64,000 nt of DNA, from contig NZ_JAFNIH010000041.1 of the NCBI RefSeq assembly GCF_019160155.1, positions 166,871 through 230,870 of the forward strand, in the 5' to 3' direction. Positions 16,234 to 26,415 of the stretch are shown in pieces. This DNA is from Pinisolibacter aquiterrae (GTDB taxonomy: Bacteria > Pseudomonadota > Alphaproteobacteria > Rhizobiales > Ancalomicrobiaceae). Numbering within the stretch: the stretch's first letter is position 1; every line of letters starts with the position of its first letter. Position numbers and translations under genes: made by a program. The notes under the pieces were generated by a model that was not told where the DNA came from, did not search any database, and saw only the letters and a list, made by a program, of their open reading frames with translations.

Positions 16234-16953
16234 TCACGCCTCCTCGGTCGCGCGCCGTTCGGCCAGGGTGGAAATCGCGTCGACGTCGTAGGTGCGGCTG
16301 CCGATCGGCACCGCGAAGCCGACGCGTTTGGGCAGGATCGCCCCGACCGGGCAGATGTGCGCCGCCTTGTCGGTCAGCGCGAAGTCGGTGTCGGCGAGTT
16401 TGCCGGAGGGCGAATTGACCACGACGTGGCTCGCCACGCCCCGGCCCGCCAGCGCGAAGACGTTCTTGCCGTCGACCTCGCGCGAGGCGCGGACGCAGAG
16501 TTCGCACATGATGCAGCGGTTGAAGTCGATCAGCACGTCCGGATGTGAGGCGTCGAGCGGCCGCGACGGATAGAAATGCGCGTAGTGGGGCGTGAGCATT
16601 TCCAGATCATAGGCGAGCGCCTGCAGCGCGCAGTTGCCGCTCTTCTCGCAACCCGGGCAGAAGTGACTGCCCTCGACGAACAGCATCTGCAGGAGCACAC
16701 GGCGATTGCCGTTGAGTTCCGGCGTGTCGGAGGACACTTCCTGGCCCGGCATCGCCTTGACGGTGCAGGCCGAGCCGTAACGGCCGTTGACCTTGATCGT
16801 GCACAGCTTGCAGGAGCCGTGCGGCTTGAATTCGGGGTGATGGCAGAGATTGGGAATGTAGTGCCCCGCCGCCAGCGCCGCCTCGAGGATGGTCTGGCCG
16901 CGCTCGAAGCGCACCGGCCGGCCGTCGAGGAGGAAGGTCTCGTAGTCGCTCAT
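16234..16953 (-). CDS. hoxU: Hydrogenase diaphorase subunit HoxU (iron-sulfur)
   Basis: A 239-residue protein homologous to the N-terminus of NuoG. It shows a 2Fe-2S ferredoxin domain (LCHHPEFKPHGSCKLC and SACTV), a His/Cys 4Fe-4S segment (HFCPGCEKSGNC) and a ferredoxin-like motif (CIMCELCVRASREV with CPVGAI). The ATG at 16953 has GAGGA just upstream. It links HoxY to HoxF electronically. The gene sits between hoxF and hoxY with short gaps. Confidence 0.94.
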   Translation of the reverse strand: MSDYETFLLDGRPVRFERGQTILEAALAAGHYIPNLCHHPEFKPHGSCKLCTIKVNGRYGSACTVKAMPGQEVSSDTPELNGNRRVLLQMLFVEGSHFCPGCEKSGNCALQALAYDLEMLTPHYAHFYPSRPLDASHPDVLIDFNRCIMCELCVRASREVDGKNVFALAGRGVASHVVVNSPSGKLADTDFALTDKAAHICPVGAILPKRVGFAVPIGSRTYDVDAISTLAERRATEEA

Positions 16954-16964
16954 GGTCGTCCTCC

Positions 16965-18764
16965 TCAGGCGTGATCGAGCATGTGGCTGTCGGCGTCGTC
17001 GCGGCCGGTCACGGCACGGGCGCGCGCCAGCGCCGCGTCGAGATCGAAGGCCGGCTCGAAGTCCTTGCGGGCGAGCTTCTGCTCGTAATCGTCGCGGAAC
17101 TTGCCGATCGTGTCGGCGATCGCCCCGCCGGCGGTCTGGCCGAGGCCGCAGTGCGAGCCGGTGCGCATCACGTCGTGGAGATGCTGGAGCTCGTTCATCT
17201 CGTATTGAGTCGCGTGTCCGGCCGCGATCTTGTCCATGATCTTGGCCTGGATCGCGGTGCCGACCCGGCACGGGGTGCAGAAGCCGCAGCTCTCGTGGGC
17301 GAAGAAATGCGCGAAGTTGTGGGCGACCGCGAACATGTCGCGATGTTCGCCGAACACCATGAAGGCGCCCGCCGTCGGCACGTCCTCGAAGGCGATGCGC
17401 CGGCCGAACTCGCGGATGCCGAGACAGGTCCCGGCCGGGCCGGAGATCTGCACCGCCTTGGGCGAGCGCGCGCCGCAGTCGTCGAGCACTTGGCCCACCC
17501 GCACGCCGAACGGATATTCGTAGATGCCGGGCCGCTCGCAGTCGCCGGAGACCGAGAGGATCTTGGTGCCGGTCGACTGTTTGGTGCCGAAGCCCTCGTA
17601 GCCGGCGCCGCCCTGGAGGGCGATCTCGGTGACCTTGCACAGCGTCTCGACGTTGTTGACCACCGTCGGCTTGTTCCGGTAGCCGCAGACCACGGGGAAC
17701 GGCGGCCGGATCCGCGGCCGTCCCGCCTTGCCCTCGAGGCTTTCGATCAGCGCCGTCTCCTCGCCGCAGATGTAGGCGCCGGCGCCCATGTGGATCTCGA
17801 TGTCGAAATCGAACCCCTCGACGCCCTGGATGGCGCGGCCGAGCAGGCGCCCGGCGCGCAACTCGGCGAGCTTCTCCTCGAGCGGGGCGAGCAGATAGAG
17901 ATATTCGCCGCGCAGATAGACGAGGCCGTGCCGCGCGCCGGTGACGAAGCCGGCGAGCGCCATGCCCTCGAACACCCGCTCGGGATAGAATTGCAGCAGC
18001 ACCCGGTCCTTGAACGTGCCGGGCTCGCCCTCGTCGGCGTTGCAGACGATGAAGCGTTCGTCGGCCTGCGCCTTCTTCGCCGCCTCCCATTTGACGCCGG
18101 TGGTGAAGCCGGCGCCGCCGCGCCCGCGCAGGTTCGACCGTTTCACCTCCGTCAGGAAGGCCTCCGGCCCCATGGCGATCGCGGCCTTCAACGCCGATCC
18201 GGGCATGAAGTCGGAGCCGAGCAACATGTCGGCGCGGCGGATGTTGTGGTCGATCTCGAAGAGATCCTTGGGCCAGTCGGACACCGGCACCTTCGAGCGG
18301 ATCAGATCGTGGATCTGATCGGCGCGGCGCAACGTCATCTTCGGAATGGCGATACCGTTGACCAGGATCGCCGGCCCCTGGTCACAGAGCCCGGTGCAGG
18401 AGGTGAAGTCGAGCGACACCAGACCGTCCGGCGAGACCTCGCCGCGCGCCACGCCGAAGCGGCGCGCCATGTGCTCGAAGATCGCCTGATTGCCGAGCAT
18501 CCGGTCGGTGATGTTGTCGGAGAAGAGGACGACGTAGTCGCCGCGCGGCCGGCGGTAGAAGAACGAATAGAACTCGAGCGTCGATTCGACCTCGCCGATC
18601 GCCATGCCGAGGCCCTGGGCGATCGCCGTCACCGTCTCGGGCGGGATCCAGCCCTCGATGGCCTGTGCCTCGCGCAGGATCTGGACCAGACGGCCTCGAT
18701 CCCGGCGGTTGCGGTCCAATACGCGGTCGAGTTCCGTCTCGTGAGCTTTGCCGGTCTTCGTCAC
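16965..18764 (-). CDS. hoxF: Hydrogenase diaphorase subunit HoxF
   Basis: A 599-residue fusion of NuoE-like (1-160) and NuoF-like domains. The FMN site GRGGAGFTTGVKW lies near 214-226, the NAD site NADEGEPGTFKDR near 242-254 and the 4Fe-4S motif ESCGFCTPCRVG with a later cysteine near 500-545. It exchanges electrons with NAD(H). In the NuoE-like part only the second cysteine pair (C123, C127) remains; the first pair is replaced (LFSDNITDRML), so the N-terminal 2Fe-2S cluster is probably absent. It is the first gene of hoxFUYHW and follows an FNR-like site. Confidence 0.95.
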   Translation of the reverse strand: MTKTGKAHETELDRVLDRNRRDRGRLVQILREAQAIEGWIPPETVTAIAQGLGMAIGEVESTLEFYSFFYRRPRGDYVVLFSDNITDRMLGNQAIFEHMARRFGVARGEVSPDGLVSLDFTSCTGLCDQGPAILVNGIAIPKMTLRRADQIHDLIRSKVPVSDWPKDLFEIDHNIRRADMLLGSDFMPGSALKAAIAMGPEAFLTEVKRSNLRGRGGAGFTTGVKWEAAKKAQADERFIVCNADEGEPGTFKDRVLLQFYPERVFEGMALAGFVTGARHGLVYLRGEYLYLLAPLEEKLAELRAGRLLGRAIQGVEGFDFDIEIHMGAGAYICGEETALIESLEGKAGRPRIRPPFPVVCGYRNKPTVVNNVETLCKVTEIALQGGAGYEGFGTKQSTGTKILSVSGDCERPGIYEYPFGVRVGQVLDDCGARSPKAVQISGPAGTCLGIREFGRRIAFEDVPTAGAFMVFGEHRDMFAVAHNFAHFFAHESCGFCTPCRVGTAIQAKIMDKIAAGHATQYEMNELQHLHDVMRTGSHCGLGQTAGGAIADTIGKFRDDYEQKLARKDFEPAFDLDAALARARAVTGRDDADSHMLDHA

Positions 18765-19066
18765 CTGACCCTCCCTTGGCTTGCGCGGGAACCCATCGTC
18801 AGGTGATGCACTGATCCATCGGCGCGCGATGTGATCTCCATCAAAGGTCGGAAATTCACGCCGTTCGGATCGGCGCCGCCGGAAAGACGGCGACCGTCGC
18901 CGCCACCGCCGCCGACCCTTCGGCCGGCAGAGATTTCGTCAGATTTCGGAAGGCGGGACGGTCCCCGGCCCGCCGCCGGTTCGCGCGCGACCGGCCCTGG
19001 TCAGGGCCTGACCGCGCCATCGTGTCGCGATTTTCGCATGGCGGGCATGTCGCCCGCGCAATGCCG
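18765..19066. other. Intergenic region between hoxF and tex
   Basis: No gene is evident. The part next to hoxF holds the FNR/FixK-like site at 18831-18844. The rest is GC-rich sequence downstream of tex with no clear terminator. Confidence 0.4.
18831..18844 (-). promoter_or_regulatory. FNR/FixK-type site upstream of hoxF
   Basis: On the minus strand the sequence is TTGAT-GGAG-ATCAC, nine of ten positions of the FNR/FixK consensus TTGAT-N4-ATCAA. The centre lies about 73 bp before the hoxF start, a position from which an activator at about -41 is feasible. This suggests induction of the hydrogenase at low oxygen. Confidence 0.6.
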
Positions 19067-21424
19067 TCACTTCTTGCGCAGAGCGTCGAGGAGCGCCGCG
19101 CCGAGCGCGCCGGGGCCGTTCGACGGCGGTGCCGACCCGGGCCTGCCGCCCTTCGGCCCCGGCCCGCCGCCGCCACGCGGGCGATCGTCGCGGCCCCCCG
19201 GGGGCGGCCCCATGCGGGCGCCGCCGTCGTCCTTGCGCATGGTGAGGCCGATGCGTTTGCGTTTGGCGTCGACCTCGACGACGCGCACCTTGACGACGTC
19301 GCCGGCCTTCACCACTTCGCGCGGATCCTTGACGAAGCGATCGGCCAGTTGGCTGACGTGGACGAGCCCGTCCTGATGGACGCCGATGTCGACGAAGGCG
19401 CCGAAGGCGGCGACGTTGGTGACCGTGCCCTCGAGCACCATCCCCGGCCTCAGATCCTCGATCTTCTCGATGCCCTCCGCGAAGGCGGCGGTCTTGAAGC
19501 CGGGGCGCGGATCGCGACCGGGCTTCTCGAGCTCGCTCAAGATGTCCTTCACCGTCGGCAGGCCGAAGCGTTCGTCGACGAATTTGCGCGGATCGATCGC
19601 CTTCAGCGCCGCCGCGTCGCCCATCAGCGCCCTGAGGTCGCGCCCGCAGTCCTTGACGATGCGCTTGGCCACCGCATAGGCCTCGGGATGGACCGAGGAG
19701 GTGTCGAGCGGTTCGTCGCCGTCGCGGATCCTGAGGAACCCCGCCGCCTGCTCGAAGGTCTTCGGCCCGAGCCGGGCGACCTCGAGCAACTGCCGGCGAT
19801 TGCGGAACGGCCCGTTCGCCTCGCGATGGGCGACGATCGCTTCCGCGAGCGAAGCACCGAGGCCGGAGACGCGGGTGAGCAGCGACGCCGAGGCGGTGTT
19901 GAGATCGACCCCGACCGCGTTGACCGCGTCCTCGACGACCGCGTCGAGCATCTTCGCGAGCCGCGCCTGATCGACGTCGTGCTGATATTGGCCGACGCCG
20001 ATCGCCTTGGGGTCGATCTTGACCAGTTCGGCGAGCGGATCCTGCAGGCGGCGGGCGATCGAGACCGCACCGCGCAGGCTGACGTCGAGATCGGGCATCT
20101 CGGCGGCGGCGAGCGCCGAGGCCGAATAGACCGAGGCGCCGGCCTCCGAGACCACCACCTTGATCGGCTTGCGATCCCCCATCTCGCCGATCAGCATCGA
20201 CACGAGCCGGTCGGTCTCGCGGCTGCCGGTGCCGTTGCCGATCGCCACCAGCTCGACATGGTGCTTCTGGATCAGGTGCTTCAGCGTGGCGAGCGTGCCC
20301 TGGACGTCCTGTTTCGGCGGGAACGGATAGACCGTGGTGGTCGCCACCACCTTGGAGGTCGCATCGACCACGGCGACCTTGACGCCGGTGCGGATGCCCG
20401 GATCGAGCCCCAGCGTGGCGCGGGTGCCGGCCGGGGCGGCCAGCAGCAGGTCCTTGAGATTGGCGGCGAAGACGCGGATCGCCTCCTCCTCCGCGCGCTC
20501 GCGCATCGCTCCCATCAGTTCGACCGAGAGCGACAGCGACAGCTTCACCCGCCAGCACCAGCGCGCCACGTCGAGGAGCCATTTGTCGGCCGCCCCGGTC
20601 GCGCGCGACGGCGTCGGCACGGGGATGCCGAAGGTCTCGGCGATGATCGCCTCGACCGGCTTCACCGGCGCGGGATCGTCCGCGTCGACCTCGAGATCGA
20701 GCGCCAGGACCTCCTCGTTGCGCCCGCGCAGCATGGCGAGCGCCCGGTGCGACGGCACGTCGGCCCAGCGCTCGACGTGGTCGAAATAGTCGGCGAACTT
20801 CTCGCCCGCCGCCTCCTTGCCCTCGACCACCCTGGCCCGGAGCCGCGCCCGGCCCTGCATGTGGCCGCGCAGCCGCCCGACCAGATCGGCGTTCTCGGCG
20901 AACTGCTCGGCGAGAATGTCGCGGGCGCCGTCGAGCGCCGCCTTCACGTCGGCGACTTCCGCCGTCACGAAACCTTCCGCCAGCGCCTTCGGGTCGACCG
21001 AGCGATCGGCGAGGATCCGTTCGGCGAGCGGGCCGAGGCCCTTCTCGCGGGCGATCTCGGCGCGGGTGCGCCGCTTCGGTTTGAAGGGGAGATAGAGATC
21101 CTCGATCTCCGCCTTGGAGGTGGCGCGGGCGAGCTTGCCGGCGAGCTCGGCGTCGAGCTTGCCCTGGGCGCGGATGCTCTCGACGACCGCCGCGCGCCGC
21201 GTCTCCATCTCGCGCAGGTAGCCGAGCCGCTCCTCGAGCGTGCGCAATTGGGTGTCGTCGAGGCCGCCGGTCACCTCCTTGCGATAGCGCGCGACGAAGG
21301 GCACCGTCGCGCCCTCGTCGAGGAGCCCCACCGCCGCCTCCACCTGAGCCGGGCGACAGCCGATCTCGGCCGCGATCGTCGCGGTGATGCGGGTGACGAC
21401 GGTCGGATCGAGGGGCTGGGCCAT
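19067..21424 (-). CDS. tex: Tex-family RNA-binding transcription accessory protein
   Basis: A 785-residue Tex protein. The N-terminal helical domain includes [21 protein letters not shown], the YqgF/RuvC-like domain [17 protein letters not shown], a helix-hairpin-helix region ([29 protein letters not shown]), and a C-terminal S1 domain ([33 protein letters not shown]). A Gly/Pro-rich tail follows. Tex binds nucleic acid and affects transcription and stress tolerance. It is transcribed alone, divergent from rubrerythrin. Confidence 0.96.
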   Translation of the reverse strand: MAQPLDPTVVTRITATIAAEIGCRPAQVEAAVGLLDEGATVPFVARYRKEVTGGLDDTQLRTLEERLGYLREMETRRAAVVESIRAQGKLDAELAGKLARATSKAEIEDLYLPFKPKRRTRAEIAREKGLGPLAERILADRSVDPKALAEGFVTAEVADVKAALDGARDILAEQFAENADLVGRLRGHMQGRARLRARVVEGKEAAGEKFADYFDHVERWADVPSHRALAMLRGRNEEVLALDLEVDADDPAPVKPVEAIIAETFGIPVPTPSRATGAADKWLLDVARWCWRVKLSLSLSVELMGAMRERAEEEAIRVFAANLKDLLLAAPAGTRATLGLDPGIRTGVKVAVVDATSKVVATTTVYPFPPKQDVQGTLATLKHLIQKHHVELVAIGNGTGSRETDRLVSMLIGEMGDRKPIKVVVSEAGASVYSASALAAAEMPDLDVSLRGAVSIARRLQDPLAELVKIDPKAIGVGQYQHDVDQARLAKMLDAVVEDAVNAVGVDLNTASASLLTRVSGLGASLAEAIVAHREANGPFRNRRQLLEVARLGPKTFEQAAGFLRIRDGDEPLDTSSVHPEAYAVAKRIVKDCGRDLRALMGDAAALKAIDPRKFVDERFGLPTVKDILSELEKPGRDPRPGFKTAAFAEGIEKIEDLRPGMVLEGTVTNVAAFGAFVDIGVHQDGLVHVSQLADRFVKDPREVVKAGDVVKVRVVEVDAKRKRIGLTMRKDDGGARMGPPPGGRDDRPRGGGGPGPKGGRPGSAPPSNGPGALGAALLDALRKK

Positions 21425-21656
21425 GGTCTATCTCCTGAAACGTCGCCGACCGATAGCAAGTCGCCGCCGTTCTCCGAAAGGGGAAACGCGCGTCGAGCGA
21501 CGAAACATGTGGAGGAGCGCGCCCGCGCGGCCTCGATCGTCGCGCGTTCTACGGGAAAGGTGGGATGAGGCGGGTCCGAGAAGGGATTACCCTGCCGTCC
21601 CGGCGAGGCCGGCCGCGGTCCCAGGCGGCGAAGACGGCCTCGACCCGGAGCGAGCC

Positions 21657-22157
21657 ATGAGCACCATCGACGATCTGAAGGAAGCATTCGCCGGCGAATC
21701 GCAGGCGAACCGCCGCTATCTCGGCTTTGCCGAAAAGGCCGAGGCCGAGGGGTTCCCCAGCGTCGCCAAGCTGCTGCGCGGCATCGCCGCCGCCGAGACG
21801 GTCCACGCGCTCGCCCATCTGAAGGCGATGGACGGCATCGGCCCGACGGCCGCCAACCTCGCCGAGGCGATGGCCGGCGAGAAACACGAGTTCACCGAGA
21901 TGTATCCGCCGATGGTCGAACGCGCCGAGGCGGAGGGCCACCGCAAGGCCGCCCGCTCCATGCGCTTCGCGCTGGCCGTCGAGAAGGTCCATTACGATCT
22001 CTTCGAGAAGGCCGCCGCCGCGGTCGCCGCCGGCACCGATCTCGGCGAGGTCGAGGTCCACGTCTGCCCGGTCTGCGGCCATACCGTGATCGGCCCGGTC
22101 GAAGGGCCGTGCCCGGTCTGCGGCGCCCGTCCCGACCGCTACGACGACGTCGCCTGA
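21657..22157 (+). CDS. Rubrerythrin
   Basis: A 166-residue protein with an N-terminal ferritin-like four-helix diiron domain (ESQANRRYLGFAEKAE, AETVHALAHLKAM, EKVHYDLFEKA supply Glu/His ligands) and a C-terminal rubredoxin-like domain with two CPVCG knuckles. Rubrerythrins reduce hydrogen peroxide using electrons from rubredoxin or a reductase and are typical of anaerobic or microaerobic oxidative defence. The order diiron then rubredoxin is the classic one. It is monocistronic, divergent from tex. Confidence 0.93.
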   Translation: MSTIDDLKEAFAGESQANRRYLGFAEKAEAEGFPSVAKLLRGIAAAETVHALAHLKAMDGIGPTAANLAEAMAGEKHEFTEMYPPMVERAEAEGHRKAARSMRFALAVEKVHYDLFEKAAAAVAAGTDLGEVEVHVCPVCGHTVIGPVEGPCPVCGARPDRYDDVA

Positions 22158-22390
22158 CCCATCGTCCGCTCGCCGCCCTCGACCCGCCGCGTGCCGAGGG
22201 GACGGGCTCGTTTCCGCAAGGCTAAGGTCGAGGGTTTCGCTTCCGCGAGAGGGCCGCTATCTTCTCGGCGGAGAAGCGGAAACGGGGCCGAGCGGAACCG
22301 GGGCGGGCGGGGCGATCCAATCGATTTGCTCCGTCGGATCTCGGTTGTCGACCGCGTCGGCTGGTCATCCACGAGGAGGAACGCGGTCTC

Positions 22391-23092
22391 ATGAACAAGA
22401 TCTATCCGAGCGCTGCTGCCGCGCTCGCGGGCGTGGTGAAGGACGGTCAGACGCTCGCCGTCGGCGGCTTCGGCCTCTGCGGCATTCCCGAGGCGCTGAT
22501 CGCGGCGCTGCGCGATTCCGGCGTCACCGGCCTGACCTGCGTGTCGAACAACGCCGGCGTCGACGGTTTCGGCCTCGGCCTTCTGCTCGAGACCCGTCAG
22601 ATCAAGAAGATGATCTCGTCCTATGTCGGCGAGAACAAGCTCTTCGCCCAGCAGTTCCTGTCCGGCGAGCTCGAGCTCGAATTCGCCCCCCAGGGCACGC
22701 TCGCCGAGCGCCTGCGCGCCGGCGGTGCCGGCATCCCCGCCTTCTTCACGGCGACCGGCGTCGGCACGGTCGTGGCCGAGGGCAAGGATCTGCGTGAATT
22801 CGACGGCCGCACCTACGTCATGGAGCGCGGCATCGTCGCCGACGTCGCCCTGGTCAAGGCCTGGAAGGCGGACGCCGCCGGCAACCTGATCTATCGGAAG
22901 ACCGCGCGGAACTTCAATCCGATGTGCGCCACCGCCGGCAAGGTGACGATCGCCGAGGTCGAGGAGATCGTGCCCGTCGGCGAGCTCGATCCCGACCAGA
23001 TCCACACCCCCGGCATCTTCGTCCAGCGCCTGGTGCTCAACGCCACGCCGGAGAAGCGCATCGAACAGCGCACCCTGCGCAAGACCGCCTGA
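22391..23092 (+). CDS. scoA: 3-oxoacid CoA-transferase subunit A
   Basis: A 233-residue alpha subunit of a SCOT-type family I CoA transferase: [34 protein letters not shown] and [24 protein letters not shown] are characteristic. With the B subunit it transfers CoA from succinyl-CoA to acetoacetate or a related 3-oxoacid, feeding ketone bodies or PHB breakdown into the TCA cycle. AGGAGG lies about 11 bp before the ATG. It is followed after 11 bp by scoB; there is no thiolase nearby. Confidence 0.92.
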   Translation: MNKIYPSAAAALAGVVKDGQTLAVGGFGLCGIPEALIAALRDSGVTGLTCVSNNAGVDGFGLGLLLETRQIKKMISSYVGENKLFAQQFLSGELELEFAPQGTLAERLRAGGAGIPAFFTATGVGTVVAEGKDLREFDGRTYVMERGIVADVALVKAWKADAAGNLIYRKTARNFNPMCATAGKVTIAEVEEIVPVGELDPDQIHTPGIFVQRLVLNATPEKRIEQRTLRKTA

Positions 23093-23103
23093 GGAGACGC
23101 CCC

Positions 23104-23748
23104 ATGCCCTGGACGCGTGACGAAATGGCGGCCCGCGCCGCTCGCGAACTGCAAGACGGGTTCTACGTGAACCTCGGCATCGGCCTGCCGACGCTGGTCG
23201 CCAACTACATCCCCGAGGGGATGAACGTGTGGCTCCAGTCGGAGAACGGCCTGCTCGGCATCGGCCCCTTCCCGACCGAGGACGAGATCGACGCCGACCT
23301 GATCAACGCCGGCAAGCAGACCGTGACCGCCCTGCCGGGCGCCTCGTTCTTCTCCTCCGCCGACAGTTTCGCGATGATCCGCGGCGGTCACGTCAACCTC
23401 GCCATCCTCGGCGCCATGCAGGTGGCGGCGAACGGCGACCTCGCCAACTGGATGATCCCCGGCTCGATGGTCAAGGGCATGGGCGGCGCCATGGACCTCG
23501 TCGCCGGCGTCCAGCGGGTGATCGTGCTGATGGAACACGTCGCCAAGGGCGGCGTCCACAAGATCGTGCCGGAGTGCACCCTGCCGCTGACCGGCCAGGG
23601 CGTGGTCGACCGCATCGTCACCGATCTGGCGGTGATGGACGTGACGCCGAAGGGCATGAAGGTCCTGGAGATGGCGCCGGGCGTCTCGATCGCCGACCTG
23701 ACGGCCGCGACCGGCGTGCCGCTCGACTTCTCCGAGGTCGAGGGGTGA
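23104..23748 (+). CDS. scoB: 3-oxoacid CoA-transferase subunit B
   Basis: A 214-residue beta subunit with the catalytic glutamate in [10 protein letters not shown] and with [17 protein letters not shown] near the N-terminus and [14 protein letters not shown] in the middle. The length is that of bacterial SCOT B subunits. It forms a two-gene operon with scoA and ends at a strong hairpin that also serves the convergent SorC-type regulator. Confidence 0.93.
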   Translation: MPWTRDEMAARAARELQDGFYVNLGIGLPTLVANYIPEGMNVWLQSENGLLGIGPFPTEDEIDADLINAGKQTVTALPGASFFSSADSFAMIRGGHVNLAILGAMQVAANGDLANWMIPGSMVKGMGGAMDLVAGVQRVIVLMEHVAKGGVHKIVPECTLPLTGQGVVDRIVTDLAVMDVTPKGMKVLEMAPGVSIADLTAATGVPLDFSEVEG

Positions 23749-23772
23749 GCCCCGACACGATGTTCGAAACGG

Positions 23773-23798
23773 AACGGGCGGCCGAGAGGCCGCCCGTT
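23773..23798. terminator. Bidirectional hairpin between scoB and the SorC regulator
   Basis: An 11-bp perfect stem (AACGGGCGGCC with GGCCGCCCGTT) and a GAGA loop, placed between two convergent genes. It lacks a long T tract, so termination efficiency is uncertain. Confidence 0.7.
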
Positions 23799-23817
23799 CG
23801 CGTTTCGGCGCAGTGGT

Positions 23818-24774
23818 TCACCGCATCCTGAGCAACTCTTCCGCCGTTTCCGCGTCGAGGCCGACGGCGTTGATCCAGCCGCCGACCAGCGCCGCCTTGA
23901 TCGCCGGCGCCTTGGTCGCGTGCATCGCCACGCCGAGGCGCATCGGCACCCGCTGGAGGACGCGCGGCGACACCGAGAGGGTGCGATCGTCGAATTCGGT
24001 CGGGATCAGCACGCCGCGCGGGCCGTAGAACCAGCCGCAGATGGTGCCGACCGCGCCCGCCGTAGCGATCGCCTCGATCTTGTCGGAGGGGATCACCCCG
24101 TGCCGGAACACCGTCGCCAGCGGATTGATCGCGCCGATGCCGACCAGCGCCAGATTGGCCCGGCCCATCAGGTCGAACACCGCGCCGACGGTCGAGGTGG
24201 CCTTGAGATGGGCCGCCGCCTCCGCCCCGTCGACGATCGCCGGCACCGGCAACTGCCAGGCGCGGCCGCCGAGGCCGGTGGCGAGCGTCCGGCACACCTC
24301 GCTCGAATGCGAAGGGATCTGCGGCGCGCCGACACCGCCGATGAGCGAGACCACGTCGACGTCGGTCGAGCGCGCCCGGCGCACCGCCGCCGCCACCGCC
24401 GCCACCGTGTCGCCGTCGGAGACCCCGATCACCGCGCCGGCCTGGGCGCGTTCCTCGACCAGCCGTGCCACCGCCCGGCCGAGCACGTCGGCGGTCTGGG
24501 CGCCGCCCGAGCGCGGCTGCACCACCACGGCGAGATCGATGCCGTAGGCCGCCGTCAGGCGTCGCTCCAGCGCGAAGTCGCGCAGGCCCGTCGGAGAGAT
24601 CTGAATTTCCACGAAACCGAGATCCATCGCCGCCTTGAGGGCGCGGCTGACGGTCGATTCGGATATGTCGAGCGCCCGCGCGATCTCGTTCTGAGGCAGC
24701 CGCTGATCGTATCGCATCTGGGCGATGCGCAGGATCGTCTCGTCGTCTCTTCGATGCCGGGCCATGATGTCCAT
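23818..24774 (-). CDS. SorC-family sugar-responsive transcriptional regulator
   Basis: A 318-residue regulator with an N-terminal HTH (LPQNEIARALDISESTVSRALK) and a C-terminal phosphosugar-isomerase-like effector domain (GVSDGDTVAAVAAAV, VVSLIGGVGAP, ALVGIGAINP), the layout of SorC/DeoR-type regulators that bind sugar phosphates. The start is taken at MDIMARH (24774); MARH three codons later is equally possible. No sugar operon is adjacent, so the target is unknown. Confidence 0.85.
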   Translation of the reverse strand: MDIMARHRRDDETILRIAQMRYDQRLPQNEIARALDISESTVSRALKAAMDLGFVEIQISPTGLRDFALERRLTAAYGIDLAVVVQPRSGGAQTADVLGRAVARLVEERAQAGAVIGVSDGDTVAAVAAAVRRARSTDVDVVSLIGGVGAPQIPSHSSEVCRTLATGLGGRAWQLPVPAIVDGAEAAAHLKATSTVGAVFDLMGRANLALVGIGAINPLATVFRHGVIPSDKIEAIATAGAVGTICGWFYGPRGVLIPTEFDDRTLSVSPRVLQRVPMRLGVAMHATKAPAIKAALVGGWINAVGLDAETAEELLRMR

Positions 24775-24912
24775 TGGGCGTGGGGTGAAAGAAATTCGAT
24801 AACACACGAAATTGCATGTGTCACACGCAGGATGCGGTATTCGGGCGTGTCCGATCGCCGCGATCGCCGAAGATCGTCCCGAGGGGCCGCATCTCGGAAT
24901 ATGTGAGCGATA

Positions 24913-26415
24913 TCAGCGCGAGGAGCGGCGCTGGCGGTCGATTCGGGTGAGGTCGATCACCCGATCGGCGATGGTGATCTCGAAGGTCGCGCCGGGTCCG
25001 TCGCCGATCAGTTCGATGGTGCCGCCGTGGGCGCGCACCAGCTCCGCGCAGATCGCCAGTCCGAGGCCGGTGCCGCCCTGGCGCACACCGCCCTGGAACG
25101 GGCGGAAGAGATTGTCGCGGGCGCGCGCCGGCACGCCCGGCCCGGTGTCGCTCACCCTGAGCGTCACCACCGTGCCGCTGCGCCGTCCCGAGATGGTGAT
25201 CCGCCGCACCAGCGCGGGATCGGAATCCGCCTCGAGCGCCTGACGGGCATTGCGCACCAGATTGAGCAGCACGCGGAAGAGCTGATCGGAATCGGCCTCG
25301 ATCTCCAGCGCCTTGTCGACGTCGATCTCGAGCCGGACGGCGGTCTCGCCGGCCGCCGCCTCGCCGTCGCCCTCGCCGCCGAGGCCGGCCATCTCGGCGA
25401 CGTCCTCGACCAGCCGGCGCACCGCGATCAGACGCCGGTCCGGCGGCGCCTCGCCGGTCTTGCCGTAGTCGAGCACCGCTCGCGAATAGCCGATGGCGCG
25501 GTCGAGGGTCGCGACCAGCTTCGGCACGAAACGCTGCACGGTCGGGTCGGGAATGGCGGAGAGCCTGTCGGTCACCAGCTGGGCCGCCGCCAGCATGTTG
25601 CGCAGGTCGTGGTTGATCTTGGAGACGGCGACGCCGAGATCGGCCAGATGCTTCTTCTGGGTGAGCGCGCCCGCGACCTCGCTCTGGAACTCGGCCATGC
25701 GCCGCTCGGCGTCGCCGATCTCGTCGTTGCGCGGGGTCGGCCGGATGATCCGGTCGGGATCCTCGGGGTCCTCGGCGAAGCGCGCCATCGCCCGGGCCAT
25801 GTGCTCGAGCGGCTTCAGGAACATCCGCCGCAGCACCAGGAACACGACGATCGCCACCACCGCCACCAGCGCCGCCGAGAGCATCGCCAGATTGATGGCG
25901 AAACGCACCGTGGCGGCGCGGATCGGCGTCGACGACATGACGAGATCGACCACGTCGCCGCGCGCGTTGGGCGGCCCGAGCACCCGCAGGGTCTCCTCGT
26001 CGCCGTCGAACAACATCGTGATCGCGGCGATCGACCAGCGCCACGCCTGCGGCTGGTCGAGATCGACGATGCGGTCGATCCGCGTCGGCGGCGTCTCGGA
26101 GACCGCCACCAGCCGCCGCATGTCGCCCTGCCGCACCGAGATCACCGAGGCGCTCATCTCGCCGAGCAGGCGGTTCTGCAGATCGCGACCGATGTCGGCG
26201 CTGCCGGAGAGCGCGGTCACCACCAGTTCGGCCCGGTGGATCGCCTCTTGGAGCCGATTGATGCGGAAATGCGCCAGCGACGGCACGAACACGAGAATCT
26301 CCGCGACCACCACGAAGAGCGCGGTGAGGGCGACGAGCCGCGTCGACAGCCGGGGACCCCGGCTGCAGACCGGCCCGGCTCGGGTGAGTTCGTCGTCGGC
26401 GCGCGTCGCGGCCAT
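24913..26415 (-). CDS. Orphan membrane sensor histidine kinase
   Basis: A 500-residue kinase with two membrane spans (near 25-45 and 180-200) enclosing a periplasmic sensor region of about 135 residues, a HAMP-like linker, a phospho-acceptor helix with VSKINHDLRNMLAAAQL (His acceptor), and a C-terminal ATPase domain (NLVRNARQAL N-box, VSDTGPGVP G1, GGTGLGLAICAELVRAHGG G2). No response regulator is encoded beside it. The sensor region is not recognisable. It is transcribed away from the ribosomal L34 operon. Confidence 0.88.
   Translation of the reverse strand: MAATRADDELTRAGPVCSRGPRLSTRLVALTALFVVVAEILVFVPSLAHFRINRLQEAIHRAELVVTALSGSADIGRDLQNRLLGEMSASVISVRQGDMRRLVAVSETPPTRIDRIVDLDQPQAWRWSIAAITMLFDGDEETLRVLGPPNARGDVVDLVMSSTPIRAATVRFAINLAMLSAALVAVVAIVVFLVLRRMFLKPLEHMARAMARFAEDPEDPDRIIRPTPRNDEIGDAERRMAEFQSEVAGALTQKKHLADLGVAVSKINHDLRNMLAAAQLVTDRLSAIPDPTVQRFVPKLVATLDRAIGYSRAVLDYGKTGEAPPDRRLIAVRRLVEDVAEMAGLGGEGDGEAAAGETAVRLEIDVDKALEIEADSDQLFRVLLNLVRNARQALEADSDPALVRRITISGRRSGTVVTLRVSDTGPGVPARARDNLFRPFQGGVRQGGTGLGLAICAELVRAHGGTIELIGDGPGATFEITIADRVIDLTRIDRQRRSSR

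Noticed and set aside
19022-21568. An 848-codon plus-strand frame opposite tex
   Set aside because: It mirrors tex codon for codon, is rich in Asp/Arg/His and shows no motif.
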